Shown here: piece by piece, positions 42,981-51,735 of the stretch | How positions within the stretch are numbered: position 1 is the first letter of the stretch | Layout of the letters: each line of letters opens with the position of its first letter | The notes under the pieces: generated by a model | What the model was told of the DNA's origin: nothing | Seen by the model: the letters and a program-made list of their open reading frames with translations, nothing else | The model's database searches: none | Source: Microlunatus panaciterrae | GTDB lineage: Bacteria; Actinomycetota; Actinomycetes; Propionibacteriales; Propionibacteriaceae | Reading direction: 5' to 3' | Length of the DNA: 64,000 nt | Assembly (NCBI RefSeq): GCF_016907535.1 | Contig: NZ_JAFBCF010000001.1 | Span: 3,348,001-3,412,000, forward strand | Position numbers and translations under genes: made by a program

Positions 42981-43832
42981 ATGGAGTCCGAAACCTACAT
43001 CGCCGCCGATCCGGCTCTGATCGCCGAGCGGCTGCGCGCCCGGGTGGGCGAATGGAGCCCCGGCCTGGTGCTGCGACCGTACGAGGACCGGGGTGCCGAA
43101 GGTGTCCGGGCCGTGGTCAGCGGGGAGCTGGTGGGCAGCTGCGAGTGGTGGGTACAGGCCGTCGGTCGCGGTGCGGTGGTGCACTGGTGGCTGCGGGCTC
43201 AGCCCACGGTCGCCGGAACTGACACCGAGCCGCGGATCCCGCGTGGTCCGTTCGCCGCCCTGTGGCGTCGGCGGGAACGACTGCTGCTCGCCGCCTACGG
43301 GCGCCGCTGGCGACGGCTGCTGTTCAGCCTGAAGGACGAGCTGGAGGTACGTTCCCGCGATGCCGATAGTGTTCTGAGCAGGCGACCATCGCGAAAGGCG
43401 GGCACAGTGGCGGACCAGACCCAGTCCAGTATCGATATTGCGGCGACACCCAGCGAGATCATGGCGGTCATCTCCGACTTCGACTCCTACCCGCAGTGGG
43501 TGGACTCGATGAAGAGCGCGGAGGTGCTGACCTCCGAGGGCGGCAAGGCGAAGACGGTGCGGATGGTCCTCGATCACGCTCTGGTGAAGGACGACTACGT
43601 TCTCGAGTACAGCTGGGCAACCGACGCAGTCAGCTGGAAGCTGGTCAAGGGCACCCTCCTGAAGACCATGGACGGGTCGTATCTGCTGACCCCGAAGGGC
43701 GGCACCACCACCGTCACGTACACCTTGAAGGTGGACGTGAACATGCCGATGATCGGGATGTTCAGGCGCAAGGCCGAGAAGACGATCATCGACGGTGCTC
43801 TGAAGGGCCTGAAGAAGCGGGTCGAAGGCTGA
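42981..43832 (+). CDS. Conserved hypothetical domain fused in frame to an SRPBCC (polyketide cyclase-like) domain
   Basis: From ATG 42981 the frame runs 283 residues without a stop. Residues 1-140 (MESETYIAADPALIAERL...VHWWLRAQP...RRLLFSLKDELEVR) resemble the small protein encoded between pimB and the SRPBCC gene in mycobacteria (Rv2186c position). Residues 143-283 are an SRPBCC domain. In related genomes these are two genes. Here they read through, unless a frameshift in this sequence removed a stop near 43375 (a TGA lies in another frame there). The start is 4 bases after the PimB stop. An internal start at 43407 is equally likely to be used. Confidence 0.6.
   Translation: MESETYIAADPALIAERLRARVGEWSPGLVLRPYEDRGAEGVRAVVSGELVGSCEWWVQAVGRGAVVHWWLRAQPTVAGTDTEPRIPRGPFAALWRRRERLLLAAYGRRWRRLLFSLKDELEVRSRDADSVLSRRPSRKAGTVADQTQSSIDIAATPSEIMAVISDFDSYPQWVDSMKSAEVLTSEGGKAKTVRMVLDHALVKDDYVLEYSWATDAVSWKLVKGTLLKTMDGSYLLTPKGGTTTVTYTLKVDVNMPMIGMFRRKAEKTIIDGALKGLKKRVEG
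43407..43832 (+). CDS. SRPBCC family protein (alternative, internal start)
   Basis: The SRPBCC domain alone would be 141 residues from GTG 43407 (MADQTQSSIDIAATPSEIMAVISDFDSYPQWVD). The GTG has GAAAGG 9 bases upstream and a TAGTGT box at 43367-43372, so independent expression is plausible within the longer frame. The hydrophobic-cavity fold binds lipids or other small ligands; the mycobacterial counterpart recalled is Rv2185c (TB16.3). Role unknown. It shares its stop with the long form, and glucokinase follows after 2 bases. Confidence 0.75.
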   Translation: MADQTQSSIDIAATPSEIMAVISDFDSYPQWVDSMKSAEVLTSEGGKAKTVRMVLDHALVKDDYVLEYSWATDAVSWKLVKGTLLKTMDGSYLLTPKGGTTTVTYTLKVDVNMPMIGMFRRKAEKTIIDGALKGLKKRVEG

Positions 43833-43834
43833 CC

Positions 43835-44917
43835 GTGACCGAGCTGCTCAGTATCGGTGTCGACATCGGTGGCACCAAGGTCGCCGCCGGGGTGGTGGAC
43901 GAGCAGGGCAACATCCTGGCCCGGCAGCGGAAGCTGACCCCGTCGCGCAGTCCACGGGCGGTGGAGGACACCATCGTCGACGTGGTCACGGACCTGCGCC
44001 GAGAGTTCCGGGTGGAGTCGATCGGGATCGGGGCCGCCGGCTGGGTGGACACCCACCAGGCGGTGGTGGCGTTCTCGCCCCACCTGGCCTGGCGGCAGGA
44101 GCCGCTGCGGGACCGGCTCAACGAGCGACTCGACCTGCCGCTGATCGTCGACAACGACGCCAACGCCGCCGCCTGGGCCGAGTACAAGTTCGGCGCCGGG
44201 ATCGGCTCGGCGGTGATGGTCTGTGTCACGCTGGGTACCGGAATCGGCGGGGCGCTGGTCATCAACGGACAGCTGTTCCGCGGCCGCTACGGGATGGCGG
44301 GCGAGTGGGGCCACATGATCACCGTCCCGGGCGGTCACCGCTGCGAGTGCGGCAACCGCGGCTGCTGGGAGCAGTACGCGTCGGGCAACGCGTTGGTCCG
44401 GGAGGCCCGCGAGATGGCGTTGGCGAACTCTCCGGTCGCGGCCAGGCTGCTGGAGATGGCCGGCGGCAAGGTGGAGAACATCACCGGGCCGGCCATCACG
44501 GCAGCGGCGATCCAGGGTGAGCCGACGGCGACCGAGCTGCTGGCCGACGTGGGTGGCTGGCTGGGGCAGGGGATCGCCAACCTGGCTGCCGCACTCGACC
44601 CGGACCTGGTGGTGATCGGCGGCGGGGTCAGCGATGCCGGGGACCTGTTGCTGGTGCCGGCCCAACGGTCCTTCCACCGGACACTGACCGGTCGCGGCTA
44701 TCGGCCGGAGGCGCTGCTCACGCTGGCCCGATTCAAGAACGACGCCGGGTTGATCGGCGCGGCCGACCTGGCCAGGCACTCGCTGCTGGAGCCGCCGGAG
44801 ACCGCCCGCGCAGGGTTCTGGCCTCGTCGCCGCAAGGGCCGCCGCCGGATCAAGGCCCGACGCGATAGTCCGTTAGTTCCGCGGCAAGCTGGTGCAAGAA
44901 AAGCCCCACGTCGGTGA
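43835..44917 (+). CDS. glk: ROK family glucokinase
   Basis: A 360-residue cytosolic hexokinase of the ROK family with the phosphate loop DIGGTKVAAGVVD, the catalytic VDNDANAAAWAE, CVTLGTGIGGALV, and the zinc loop GHMITVPGGHRCECGNRGCWEQYASG. Similarity to Streptomyces GlkA is clear from IGAAGW, SPHLAWRQEPL and GAADLAR. It phosphorylates glucose, in Streptomyces also linked to carbon repression. The last 35 residues are an unusual basic tail (RRRKGRRRIKARR) that overlaps the end of the convergent gene by 68 bases. GTG 43835 is 2 bases after the SRPBCC stop. Confidence 0.93.
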   Translation: MTELLSIGVDIGGTKVAAGVVDEQGNILARQRKLTPSRSPRAVEDTIVDVVTDLRREFRVESIGIGAAGWVDTHQAVVAFSPHLAWRQEPLRDRLNERLDLPLIVDNDANAAAWAEYKFGAGIGSAVMVCVTLGTGIGGALVINGQLFRGRYGMAGEWGHMITVPGGHRCECGNRGCWEQYASGNALVREAREMALANSPVAARLLEMAGGKVENITGPAITAAAIQGEPTATELLADVGGWLGQGIANLAAALDPDLVVIGGGVSDAGDLLLVPAQRSFHRTLTGRGYRPEALLTLARFKNDAGLIGAADLARHSLLEPPETARAGFWPRRRKGRRRIKARRDSPLVPRQAGARKAPRR

Positions 44918-46088
44918 CAATGCCGCGGGCCTGCACCGAGCCGCGGTCGGCCAGCTTGGTCACCGTCGCCGGGTTGATGTCGACGCAGACCAGTGGGACC
45001 GATGCCGGCAGCAGGTTGCCGGTAGCGACCGAGTGCAGGGTGGTGGCCACCATCAGGCAGAAGCCGATCCCGTCCAGCCGGGCCCGCATCGCCCGCTGAC
45101 CCTCCAGGACGTCGGTGAAGACATCCGGCAGCGGCCCATCGTCGCGGACTGAGCCCACCAGGACGAAGTCGTGGCCACCACGCACCAGCGCATGCATCAC
45201 ACCGCCGGTCAGCACGCCGGTGTCGACCGCGGCGCGGATGGAACCGGCCCGGCGGATCTGGTTGATGGCCCGGATGTGGTGCTCGTGGCCATGCTGGACG
45301 CCGCGCCCGGCGACCAGGTCAACACCGAGCGACGTCCCGTACAGTGCGGCCTCGATGTCGTGGGTAGCCAGCGCGTTGCCGGCGAACAGCACGTCGACGT
45401 AGCCGCCGTCGACCAGTGCGACCATCGCCGGCGCCGCGCCCGTGTGCACGACCGCAGGACCGCCGACCCAGAGCACCTTCTGCCCGGCCGCCCTGGTCGC
45501 CCGCATCTCGTCGGCGACCTGCCGCACCAGCAGCGCCTGCGGCTTCTCGCTCGACACCTGAGAATCCATGAAGCCGAAGCCGCGGTCGCTCTCGGACGGC
45601 TGCGGCAGCGTGACCCGGACACCCTGGGCCGAGCAGACCACCCGCATGCCGGCACGGATATCGGCCATCGGGACGGTACGGACCGTGGGGCCGGTCACCC
45701 CATCCTCGACCACCAGGCCGCAGTCCATCTCCGGCCGCTCGACGCTGACCCACCGGCCGCCCAGCCGCAGCTGGGTCTCCAGGTTGGTGGTCGAATAGAA
45801 CCCGTCCGGAAAGACGCCGTCCGCATCGGCTGCGACGATCTGCGGTTCGCCGATGTCGACCAGGTTGGCGCCATGGGTCTGCAACCGCATCAGCAGTCGT
45901 TGCAGGTCGTCCGCCGTCTCGGTCGAGACCCGCACCTGTGCCCAGGACGGGTCGCCGGAGTGGTGGCCGACCTCGAACCGGGTGATGGTGAAGTCGGCGC
46001 CGTATTCGTGGATGTCGTCCAGCAACGCCGAGAACACGCCGCTGTCGATGATGTGCCCGCTGAGCTCGACGGTCTCCTCGGCGCTCAC
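44850..46088 (-). CDS. TIGR00300 (LOR/SDH-like) family protein, possible ornithine cyclodeaminase-type enzyme
   Basis: A 412-residue protein of the TIGR00300 family. Recognisable stretches are ELSGHIIDSGVFSALLDDI at the N-terminus, GGPAVVHTGAAPAMVALVDGGYVDVLFAGNALATHDIEAAL and HEHHIRAINQIRRAGSI in the middle, and VCVDINPATVTKLADRGSVQ near the end. The C-terminal half resembles the lysine-oxoglutarate reductase/AgrE-related domain. An archaeal member has been reported as an ornithine cyclodeaminase, so proline formation from ornithine is possible but not shown here. GTG 46088 overlaps the stop of the upstream gene by four bases. Confidence 0.82.
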   Translation of the reverse strand: MSAEETVELSGHIIDSGVFSALLDDIHEYGADFTITRFEVGHHSGDPSWAQVRVSTETADDLQRLLMRLQTHGANLVDIGEPQIVAADADGVFPDGFYSTTNLETQLRLGGRWVSVERPEMDCGLVVEDGVTGPTVRTVPMADIRAGMRVVCSAQGVRVTLPQPSESDRGFGFMDSQVSSEKPQALLVRQVADEMRATRAAGQKVLWVGGPAVVHTGAAPAMVALVDGGYVDVLFAGNALATHDIEAALYGTSLGVDLVAGRGVQHGHEHHIRAINQIRRAGSIRAAVDTGVLTGGVMHALVRGGHDFVLVGSVRDDGPLPDVFTDVLEGQRAMRARLDGIGFCLMVATTLHSVATGNLLPASVPLVCVDINPATVTKLADRGSVQARGIVTDVGLFLHQLAAELTDYRVGP

Positions 46089-46615
46089 AGCACCGCCCCG
46101 TCACCCGCATCCGGGGGACGGTTGCGGGGGAGCCGGGCGACCAGGATGCCGAAACCGCCGACGAAGCCGCCCACCGCCAACCAACCGACCCAGGAGGGCG
46201 GCCGCACCCCGACCAGCACCACCAGCATGGTCAGCACGGCGTAACCCATCCCGATCCAACCGAGCAGCACCGGCCAGGCCGGACGGGTCAGCGGCGGAAC
46301 CGGCTCCGGCACGAAGCTCTCGACCGGGTCCTGCTGCACCGGCTCCTTCGACTTCGCCGACTCGTCCGGCGTGATCGGATAGCTGAACAGCGGATGCTCG
46401 TCGGCCCAGCCCGGGTCGGGCGGGTCGTTCGCGCCGTGGACGCTCGGGCGGGGAGCGGGGGGCGCCGGTGCAGCGGGGGACGCTGTCGCGGGCTCTTCCG
46501 GTGCGGTCCTGTCGGCGATCGGCTCATCGCGCTCCGCGGTGAGGTGGTAGCCGGCGATCATCTCGGCGAAGGCGCGGTCGATCGCCTCCCGATCGTCCTC
46601 GCTGGGGCGGGGCAC
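46085..46615 (-). CDS. Hypothetical two-helix membrane protein
   Basis: A 176-residue protein with a charged N-terminal domain (RPSEDDREAIDRAFAEMIAGY), a proline-rich middle and two membrane helices near 117-160 (WPVLLGWIGMGYAVLTMLVVLVGV; WVGWLAVGGFVGGFGILVA). The N-terminal IDRAFAEMIAGYHL segment recurs in actinobacterial proteins of unknown role. GTG 46615 has GGAAGGG 7 bases upstream. It heads a two-gene operon with the TIGR00300 gene. Confidence 0.75.
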   Translation of the reverse strand: MPRPSEDDREAIDRAFAEMIAGYHLTAERDEPIADRTAPEEPATASPAAPAPPAPRPSVHGANDPPDPGWADEHPLFSYPITPDESAKSKEPVQQDPVESFVPEPVPPLTRPAWPVLLGWIGMGYAVLTMLVVLVGVRPPSWVGWLAVGGFVGGFGILVARLPRNRPPDAGDGAVL

Positions 46616-46785
46616 CGGTCAACCCTTCCCCAGCCGGTGCCGGGCATCATCGCACCGGAACATACTGCTCACGAGCGAATCGTAGACAGGCGCGCAAGTA
46701 TTCTCCACCTGAGGGCACAGACGGGCCGCTGGTCGCACGATCGGCTCCGAGGGCCTAGGGTTTTGCTCGACATCAGGAGGCTCGG

Positions 46786-47559
46786 TTGTTGTACTGGCTG
46801 TTCAAGTGGTTCGCTGTCGCACCCGCTCTGCGGCTGGTCTGCCGACCCTGGGTGGAGGGAGCGGAGAACCTCCCTGACGAGGGCCCGGCCATCCTGGCGA
46901 GCAACCACCTGTCGGCAGGCGACACGGTGCTGCTGCCCGCGATGATCGGCCGGCGGGTGACCTTTCCGGCGAAGGCCGAGCTGTTCCACGGTCGCGGCTT
47001 CCGCGGCCGGTTGACGACCCTGTTCCTGAAGAGCATCGGCCAGAAGTCGATGGACCGCTCCGGCGGCCGGGCCAGTGCCACCAGCATGGACGGGGTGCTC
47101 GAGGTGCTCGAGGAGGGACACCTGCTCGGGATCTACCCGGAAGGCACCCGCTCTCCCGACGGCCGGCTCTACAAGGGCAAGACCGGCACCGCCAGGTTGG
47201 TGCTCAGGTCGGGCGTCCCGGTCATCCCGGTGGCGATGTTCGCCACCCAGGCCGTGCGCAGCAGGTTCTTCGGCTTCCCGATCATGCGCCGGCCCGGGAT
47301 CCGGATCGGCAAGCCGCTCGACTTCACCCGCTATGCCTCCGCCGGCAGCGACCGGGACGTGCTGCGCTGGGTGACCGACGAGATCATGAACGCGATCATG
47401 GAGCTCTCCGGCCAGGAGTACGTCGACGCCTACGCCATCAGTGTCAAGACGGCCCGGGCCGAAGGGCGCGAGCTCGTTGCCGCGACCGCACCGCGACCAG
47501 GGTTCGGCCGCCCGGTTCCGCCGGTGCCGGTCACGCTGAGCTCCGGGTCGTCGAGATGA
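46786..47559 (+). CDS. 1-acyl-sn-glycerol-3-phosphate acyltransferase (PlsC type)
   Basis: A 257-residue membrane-associated acyltransferase. Motifs in order are NHLSAGD (NHxxxxD catalytic pair), the block I-II spacing to IYPEGTRS near 120, and a strand VPVIPVAMF. It acylates lysophosphatidate in phospholipid synthesis or a related acceptor. TTG 46786 is chosen since AGGAGG (46775-46780) lies 5 bases upstream; a second TTG 3 bases later is also possible. TAGGGT (46756-46761) is the likely -10. It overlaps its paralogue downstream by four bases. Confidence 0.92.
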   Translation: MLYWLFKWFAVAPALRLVCRPWVEGAENLPDEGPAILASNHLSAGDTVLLPAMIGRRVTFPAKAELFHGRGFRGRLTTLFLKSIGQKSMDRSGGRASATSMDGVLEVLEEGHLLGIYPEGTRSPDGRLYKGKTGTARLVLRSGVPVIPVAMFATQAVRSRFFGFPIMRRPGIRIGKPLDFTRYASAGSDRDVLRWVTDEIMNAIMELSGQEYVDAYAISVKTARAEGRELVAATAPRPGFGRPVPPVPVTLSSGSSR

Positions 47560-48356
47560 GCGAGGACCGGCTGGTCCGGGTCGACGGCGACAAGGTCGAG
47601 CTTGAGAGCGGTCAGGGCGGCGAGGGGGGCCGGGGGATCTACTGGGTGCTCAAGAACGTGCTCCTCGGACCCGGCGTACGCAAGATCTTCCGGCCGATCG
47701 AGGAGGGCGTGGAGAACGTCCCAGCGCACGGTCCGGCGATCCTGGCCAGCAACCACCTGTCCTTCGTCGACTGGCTGTTCATGCCGCTGGCCCTGGACCG
47801 CCGGGTCACCTTCGTCGCCAAGTCCGACTACTTCACCGGCGTCGGTCTGAAGGGCTGGGCGCAGAAACGCTTCTTCACCGGCACCGGTCAGGTGCCGATC
47901 GACCGTCAGGGCGGCCGCGCCAGCGAGGGCGCGCTGCGGGCCGGGCTGAAGGTGCTGGAGCGCGGTGAGCTGTTCGGCATCTACCCCGAGGGCACCCGCA
48001 GCCATGACGGCCGGCTCTACAAGGGCCGCACCGGGGTGGCGAGACTGGCGCTGGAGGCGAACGTCCCGGTGGTCCCGACGGCGGTGATCGGGACCGATGT
48101 GATCGCGCCGCCGGGCAAGATCATCAGTAAGATCATCAGCCCGACCATCCGGTTCGGCAAGCCGCTCGACTTCTCCCGCTACCAGGGGATGAGCGAGGAC
48201 CGCTTCATCCTGCGTTCCATCACCGACGAGATCATGTACGCCATCATGGAGCTCTCCGGGCAGGAGTACATCGACATGTACGCACCACAGGCCAAGGAGC
48301 TGGCCGCTCGGGAGGCCGCCGCCCAGGAGGAGGCCGAGACCTCCCCGCAGGCCTGA
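47556..48356 (+). CDS. Second PlsC-type acyltransferase, tandem paralogue
   Basis: A 266-residue paralogue of the preceding gene with NHLSFVD, FVAKSDYF, IYPEGTRS and VPVVPTAVIG. The divergent N-terminal 25 residues are charged (VDGDKVELESGQGG). Both end with the same NAIMELSGQEY-type helix (YAIMELSGQEYIDMY here), so they arose by duplication and probably act at different positions or on different lipids. The coupled start at 47556 overlaps the first gene. The recalled mycobacterial counterpart of the pair is Rv2182c. Confidence 0.92.
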   Translation: MSEDRLVRVDGDKVELESGQGGEGGRGIYWVLKNVLLGPGVRKIFRPIEEGVENVPAHGPAILASNHLSFVDWLFMPLALDRRVTFVAKSDYFTGVGLKGWAQKRFFTGTGQVPIDRQGGRASEGALRAGLKVLERGELFGIYPEGTRSHDGRLYKGRTGVARLALEANVPVVPTAVIGTDVIAPPGKIISKIISPTIRFGKPLDFSRYQGMSEDRFILRSITDEIMYAIMELSGQEYIDMYAPQAKELAAREAAAQEEAETSPQA

Positions 48357-48424
48357 CCCGTGCTCGGCCGGTCCATCTGCTGGCTGCTGGCGGGCGTCGG
48401 AGGTCGGGCGTCTAGGCTTAGCGC

Positions 48425-49819
48425 GTGTCCGAGTCGTCCTACATCCCGTCACTGGCTGATCTGCATGCCCTGAAGCCGCTCCAGCAGCCGACCTACCCGG
48501 ACACCGCCGCGGTCGAGCAGGTGGTCGCCAAGCTGCGTCGGTTGCCACCCCTGGTCTTCGCCGGCGAGTGCGACGAGCTGCGGGCGAAGATGGCCAGCGT
48601 TGCCGCCGGCGAGGCGTTCCTGCTGCAGGGCGGTGACTGCGCGGAGACCTTCGACGGCGTGACCGCCGACAACATCTCCGGCAAGCTCCGGGTGCTGCTG
48701 TCGATGGCGGTCGTGTTGACGTACGCCGCGCAGGTGCCGATCGTCAAGGTCGGTCGGTTGGCGGGGCAGTACACCAAGCCGCGCAGCTCCGACACCGAGA
48801 CCCGCGACGGTGTCACCCTGCCCGCTTACCGTGGCGATGCGGTGAACGGCTTCGCGTTCACGCCGCAGGCGCGGGCGCACGACCCGCAACGGCTGCTGGA
48901 TGTCTACAACGCGTCGGCAGCCACGCTGAACCTGAGCAGGGCGTTCCTCACCGGCGGCTTCGCGCACCTGCGCAGTGTGCACTCCTGGAACGCCGACTTC
49001 GTCAAGAACTCCGCTGCCGGGCAGCGCTACGAGCATCTGGCGTCGGAGATCGAGCGGGCGCTGGCCTTCATGGTCGCCTGCGGCATCGACGACGACGTGT
49101 TCCGCACGGTCGACTTCTACGCCAGCCACGAGGCGCTCAGCCTGGAATACGAGCAGGCCCTCACCCGGATCGACTCCCGCACCCGCCTGCCCTACGACGT
49201 GTCGGGCCACTTCCTCTGGATCGGCGAGCGCACCCGTCAGCTCGATGGCGCCCACGTCGAGCTGCTTCGGCACGTCCGCAACCCGCTCGGGGTGAAGCTG
49301 GGCCCGACCACCACCGCCGACACCGCTCTGCAGCTGGCCGACCGGCTGGACCCGGACCACGAGCCCGGCCGGATCACCTTCATCACCCGGATGGGGGCAG
49401 GCCGGGTGCGCGATGTACTGCCGGACGTGGTGAAGAAGGTCACCGACAGCGGTCGCAAGGTTGCGTGGGTCTGTGACCCGATGCATGGCAACACCTTCGA
49501 GGCGGCCAACGGCTACAAGACCCGCGCCTTCACCGATGTGATCGACGAGGTCAACGGCTTCTTCGACGTCCACGACGAGCTTGGCACCTGGCCTGGTGGT
49601 GTCCACGTCGAGCTGACCGGGGGTGACGTGACCGAGTGTGTCGGTGGCGGCGACGACCTGGTGGAGGCCGACCTGGTGAACCGCTACGAGACCCTCTGCG
49701 ACCCGCGGCTGAACCGCAACCAGTCGCTGGAGCTCGCCTTCATGGTCGCCGAGCGGCTGACGGACGGCCGGATCCGGCGGGCCAACCCGGTCCAGGACTA
49801 CCAGCCGATCGACTTCTGA
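48425..49819 (+). CDS. aroG: Class II 3-deoxy-7-phosphoheptulonate synthase
   Basis: A 464-residue DAHP synthase of the plant/actinobacterial class II, the first enzyme of the shikimate pathway, joining PEP and erythrose 4-phosphate. Motifs include LQGGDCAET, VGRLAGQYTKPRS, YVASHEA-type YASHEALSLEYE, GERTRQLDGAHVE, KLGPTTT and WVCDPMHGNT with the metal-binding histidine. GTG 48425 follows TAGGCT (48413-48418) by 6 bases. It is followed by the inverted repeat cluster at 49852-50032. Confidence 0.96.
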   Translation: MSESSYIPSLADLHALKPLQQPTYPDTAAVEQVVAKLRRLPPLVFAGECDELRAKMASVAAGEAFLLQGGDCAETFDGVTADNISGKLRVLLSMAVVLTYAAQVPIVKVGRLAGQYTKPRSSDTETRDGVTLPAYRGDAVNGFAFTPQARAHDPQRLLDVYNASAATLNLSRAFLTGGFAHLRSVHSWNADFVKNSAAGQRYEHLASEIERALAFMVACGIDDDVFRTVDFYASHEALSLEYEQALTRIDSRTRLPYDVSGHFLWIGERTRQLDGAHVELLRHVRNPLGVKLGPTTTADTALQLADRLDPDHEPGRITFITRMGAGRVRDVLPDVVKKVTDSGRKVAWVCDPMHGNTFEAANGYKTRAFTDVIDEVNGFFDVHDELGTWPGGVHVELTGGDVTECVGGGDDLVEADLVNRYETLCDPRLNRNQSLELAFMVAERLTDGRIRRANPVQDYQPIDF

Positions 49820-49851
49820 GCAGTGACCGCGCTCCCACCCCATCCGCGTCC

Positions 49852-50032
49852 TGAGCCCGATCCGCGTCCTGAGCTTGTCGAAGGACCGGCTGTTGAACCC
49901 AATCCGCGTCCTGAGCTTGTCGAAGGACGCCCTTCGACAAGCTCAGGGCACGTACTGAGCTCAGGGCACGTGGAGGGCCCTTCGACAAGCTCAGGGCGCG
50001 TCATTGGCCCTTCGACAAGCTCAGGGCACGTG
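49852..50032. repeat. Cluster of dispersed repeats in both orientations with a 17-bp perfect hairpin
   Basis: Units of CCTGAGCTTGTCGAAGG appear in direct orientation near 49868 and 49910, and as the complement CCTTCGACAAGCTCAGG near 49931, 49980 and 50009, with degenerate copies between. The pair at 49910-49926 and 49931-49947 forms a perfect 17-base-pair stem with a 4-base loop just after aroG, which could end aroG transcription. The array is open in the frame of the threonine aldolase gene and reads as PRPELVEG and RPSTSSG repeats. Confidence 0.9.
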
Positions 50033-51049
50033 GTGGACCTGCGCTCGGACACGGTGACCAAGCCGACCAGCGCTATGCGGGAGGCGATGCTGGCTGCTGC
50101 GGTCGGGGACGACGTCTACGGCGAGGACCCGACGGTGCTGGAGCTGGAGCATCGGGTCGCCGGCATTCTGGGACACGAGGCCGGTCTGTTCTGCCCGACC
50201 GGCTCGATGGCCAACCTGCTGGGTGTCCGGGCCCTGGTCGAGCCGGGTGAGGAGGTGCTGTGCGACGTCCAGGCGCACATCGCCCGGGCGGAGATGGGCG
50301 CCCATGCGGCGGTGCACGGACTGACGATGCGGACGTTCCCGTCGCACCGCGGGCTGGCCGAGTTCGACCAGGTGGCCGCCATCATCTCGCCGAAGGCCGG
50401 TCCCTATCTCGTCTCGACAGCAGCCGTTGCGGTGGAGAACACCCACAACTTCGGCGGCGGGACGCTCCAGGACCTCGACCAGTTGAGGGCGATCGCCGAA
50501 CTGTGCGCCGAGCACGAGCTGGGCTTCCACCTCGACGGCGCCCGGCTGTGGAACGCCGCGGTGGCCACCGGAATCCCGCTGCTGGACTACGGCCGGCTGT
50601 TCGACACCGTCAGCGTCTGCTTCTCGAAGGGCCTCGGCGCTCCGGTCGGGTCGGTGCTGGTGGCCTCGGCCGAGCGGATCGCCCGGGCCAGGGTGTGGCG
50701 CAAGCGTCTCGGCGGCGGCTGGCGGCAGGCGGGAATGCTGGCGGCGGCTGCACTGCACGCCCTTGACCGGCACGTCGACCGGCTCGCTGATGACCACGCC
50801 AACGCCCGCAGCTTCGCCGCGGCAGTGGCCGACCGTGCCCCGGCTGCGGTCGACCCCGACGCGGTGCAGACCAACATCGTGGTGATCGACACCGGCGAGC
50901 GTTCCGCCGCGGAGGTGGCCCGGGCCGCGGCCGAGCAGCAGGTGCTGGTGTCCGCGCTGGGCCCCCGGCTGGTGCGGGCCGTCACCCACCTCGGCGTCGA
51001 CGCGGACGGCTGCCGCCGGGCCGGAGAGATCGTCGGCCAACTGCTCTGA
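50030..51049 (+). CDS. Low-specificity L-threonine aldolase
   Basis: A 339-residue PLP enzyme (fold type I) that splits L-threonine or allo-threonine into glycine and acetaldehyde. The core begins VDLRSDTVTKPTSAM, followed by GDDVYGEDPTV, ENTHNFGGG, FHLDGARLWNAAV and the lysine motif SVCFSKGLGAPVGSVL. The frame is open back to 49823, but the extra 69 residues are only translated dispersed repeat, with no homology to the family, so GTG 50030 or 50033 is taken as the start. The recalled family start matches it. Whether the extension is ever translated is unknown. Confidence 0.85.
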   Translation: MVDLRSDTVTKPTSAMREAMLAAAVGDDVYGEDPTVLELEHRVAGILGHEAGLFCPTGSMANLLGVRALVEPGEEVLCDVQAHIARAEMGAHAAVHGLTMRTFPSHRGLAEFDQVAAIISPKAGPYLVSTAAVAVENTHNFGGGTLQDLDQLRAIAELCAEHELGFHLDGARLWNAAVATGIPLLDYGRLFDTVSVCFSKGLGAPVGSVLVASAERIARARVWRKRLGGGWRQAGMLAAAALHALDRHVDRLADDHANARSFAAAVADRAPAAVDPDAVQTNIVVIDTGERSAAEVARAAAEQQVLVSALGPRLVRAVTHLGVDADGCRRAGEIVGQLL

Positions 51050-51078
51050 GCGGTGCCGTCGTGTCGTACGGTGGGGGA

Positions 51079-51735
51079 ATGCACCTTCAGCATCTCGGGC
51101 ACGCCTGTGTCCTGGTGGAGATGGCGGGCCTGCGGATCCTGTTCGATCCCGGCAACCTGTCCGACGCCTGGCGCTCCCTGACCGACCTCGACGCCGTGCT
51201 GGTGACCCACTTGCACCCCGACCATCTCGACGACCAGCAGCTGCCTGCCCTGCTGGCCGCCAACCCGTCGGCGCGGGTGCTGGTGGAGCCGAGCATCCCC
51301 GGCCTGGTCCGGGACGGCAAGATCGCCGAGTTGGGCGCGATCACGCCGATCGCGGCTGGTGACACCGTCTCGCTCGGGCCGGTGACGATCTCTGCTGTCG
51401 GCGGCACGCACGCCGAGATCCACCGGGACATCCCCAGGATCGGCAACGTCGGCCTGCTGGTCAGTGCCGAGGGCGAACCGACCGTGTTCCACCCGGGTGA
51501 CTCCTACGCGACCGCACCCGAGGGAGTCGACGTCCTGGCGATGCCCGCCTACGGGCCCTGGGCGGCGATGAAGGAGACCATCGACTTCGTCCGCGCCGTC
51601 GCAGCTCCGCACGGCTTCCCGATCCACGACGAGCTGCTCAACGACCGCGGCCGGGCACTGGTCCTGGGCCGGGTCAACGACATGACCGAGACCGCGCTCG
51701 TCGACCTGCGCGGCGGCCGGCCGCAGGCGTTCTGA
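51079..51735 (+). CDS. Metallo-beta-lactamase fold hydrolase (UlaG/L-ascorbate lactonase-like)
   Basis: A 218-residue metal-dependent hydrolase with LGHACVLVE, DPGNL, the zinc motif THLHPDHLDD, GGTHAEIH, FHPGDSYA and AMPAYGPW. Lactonases, phosphodiesterases and lactamases share this fold; the short, UlaG-like form is common and its substrate cannot be read here. ATG 51079 follows TACGGT (51067-51072) by 6 bases. It shares one base with the next gene (TGATG). Confidence 0.88.
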   Translation: MHLQHLGHACVLVEMAGLRILFDPGNLSDAWRSLTDLDAVLVTHLHPDHLDDQQLPALLAANPSARVLVEPSIPGLVRDGKIAELGAITPIAAGDTVSLGPVTISAVGGTHAEIHRDIPRIGNVGLLVSAEGEPTVFHPGDSYATAPEGVDVLAMPAYGPWAAMKETIDFVRAVAAPHGFPIHDELLNDRGRALVLGRVNDMTETALVDLRGGRPQAF

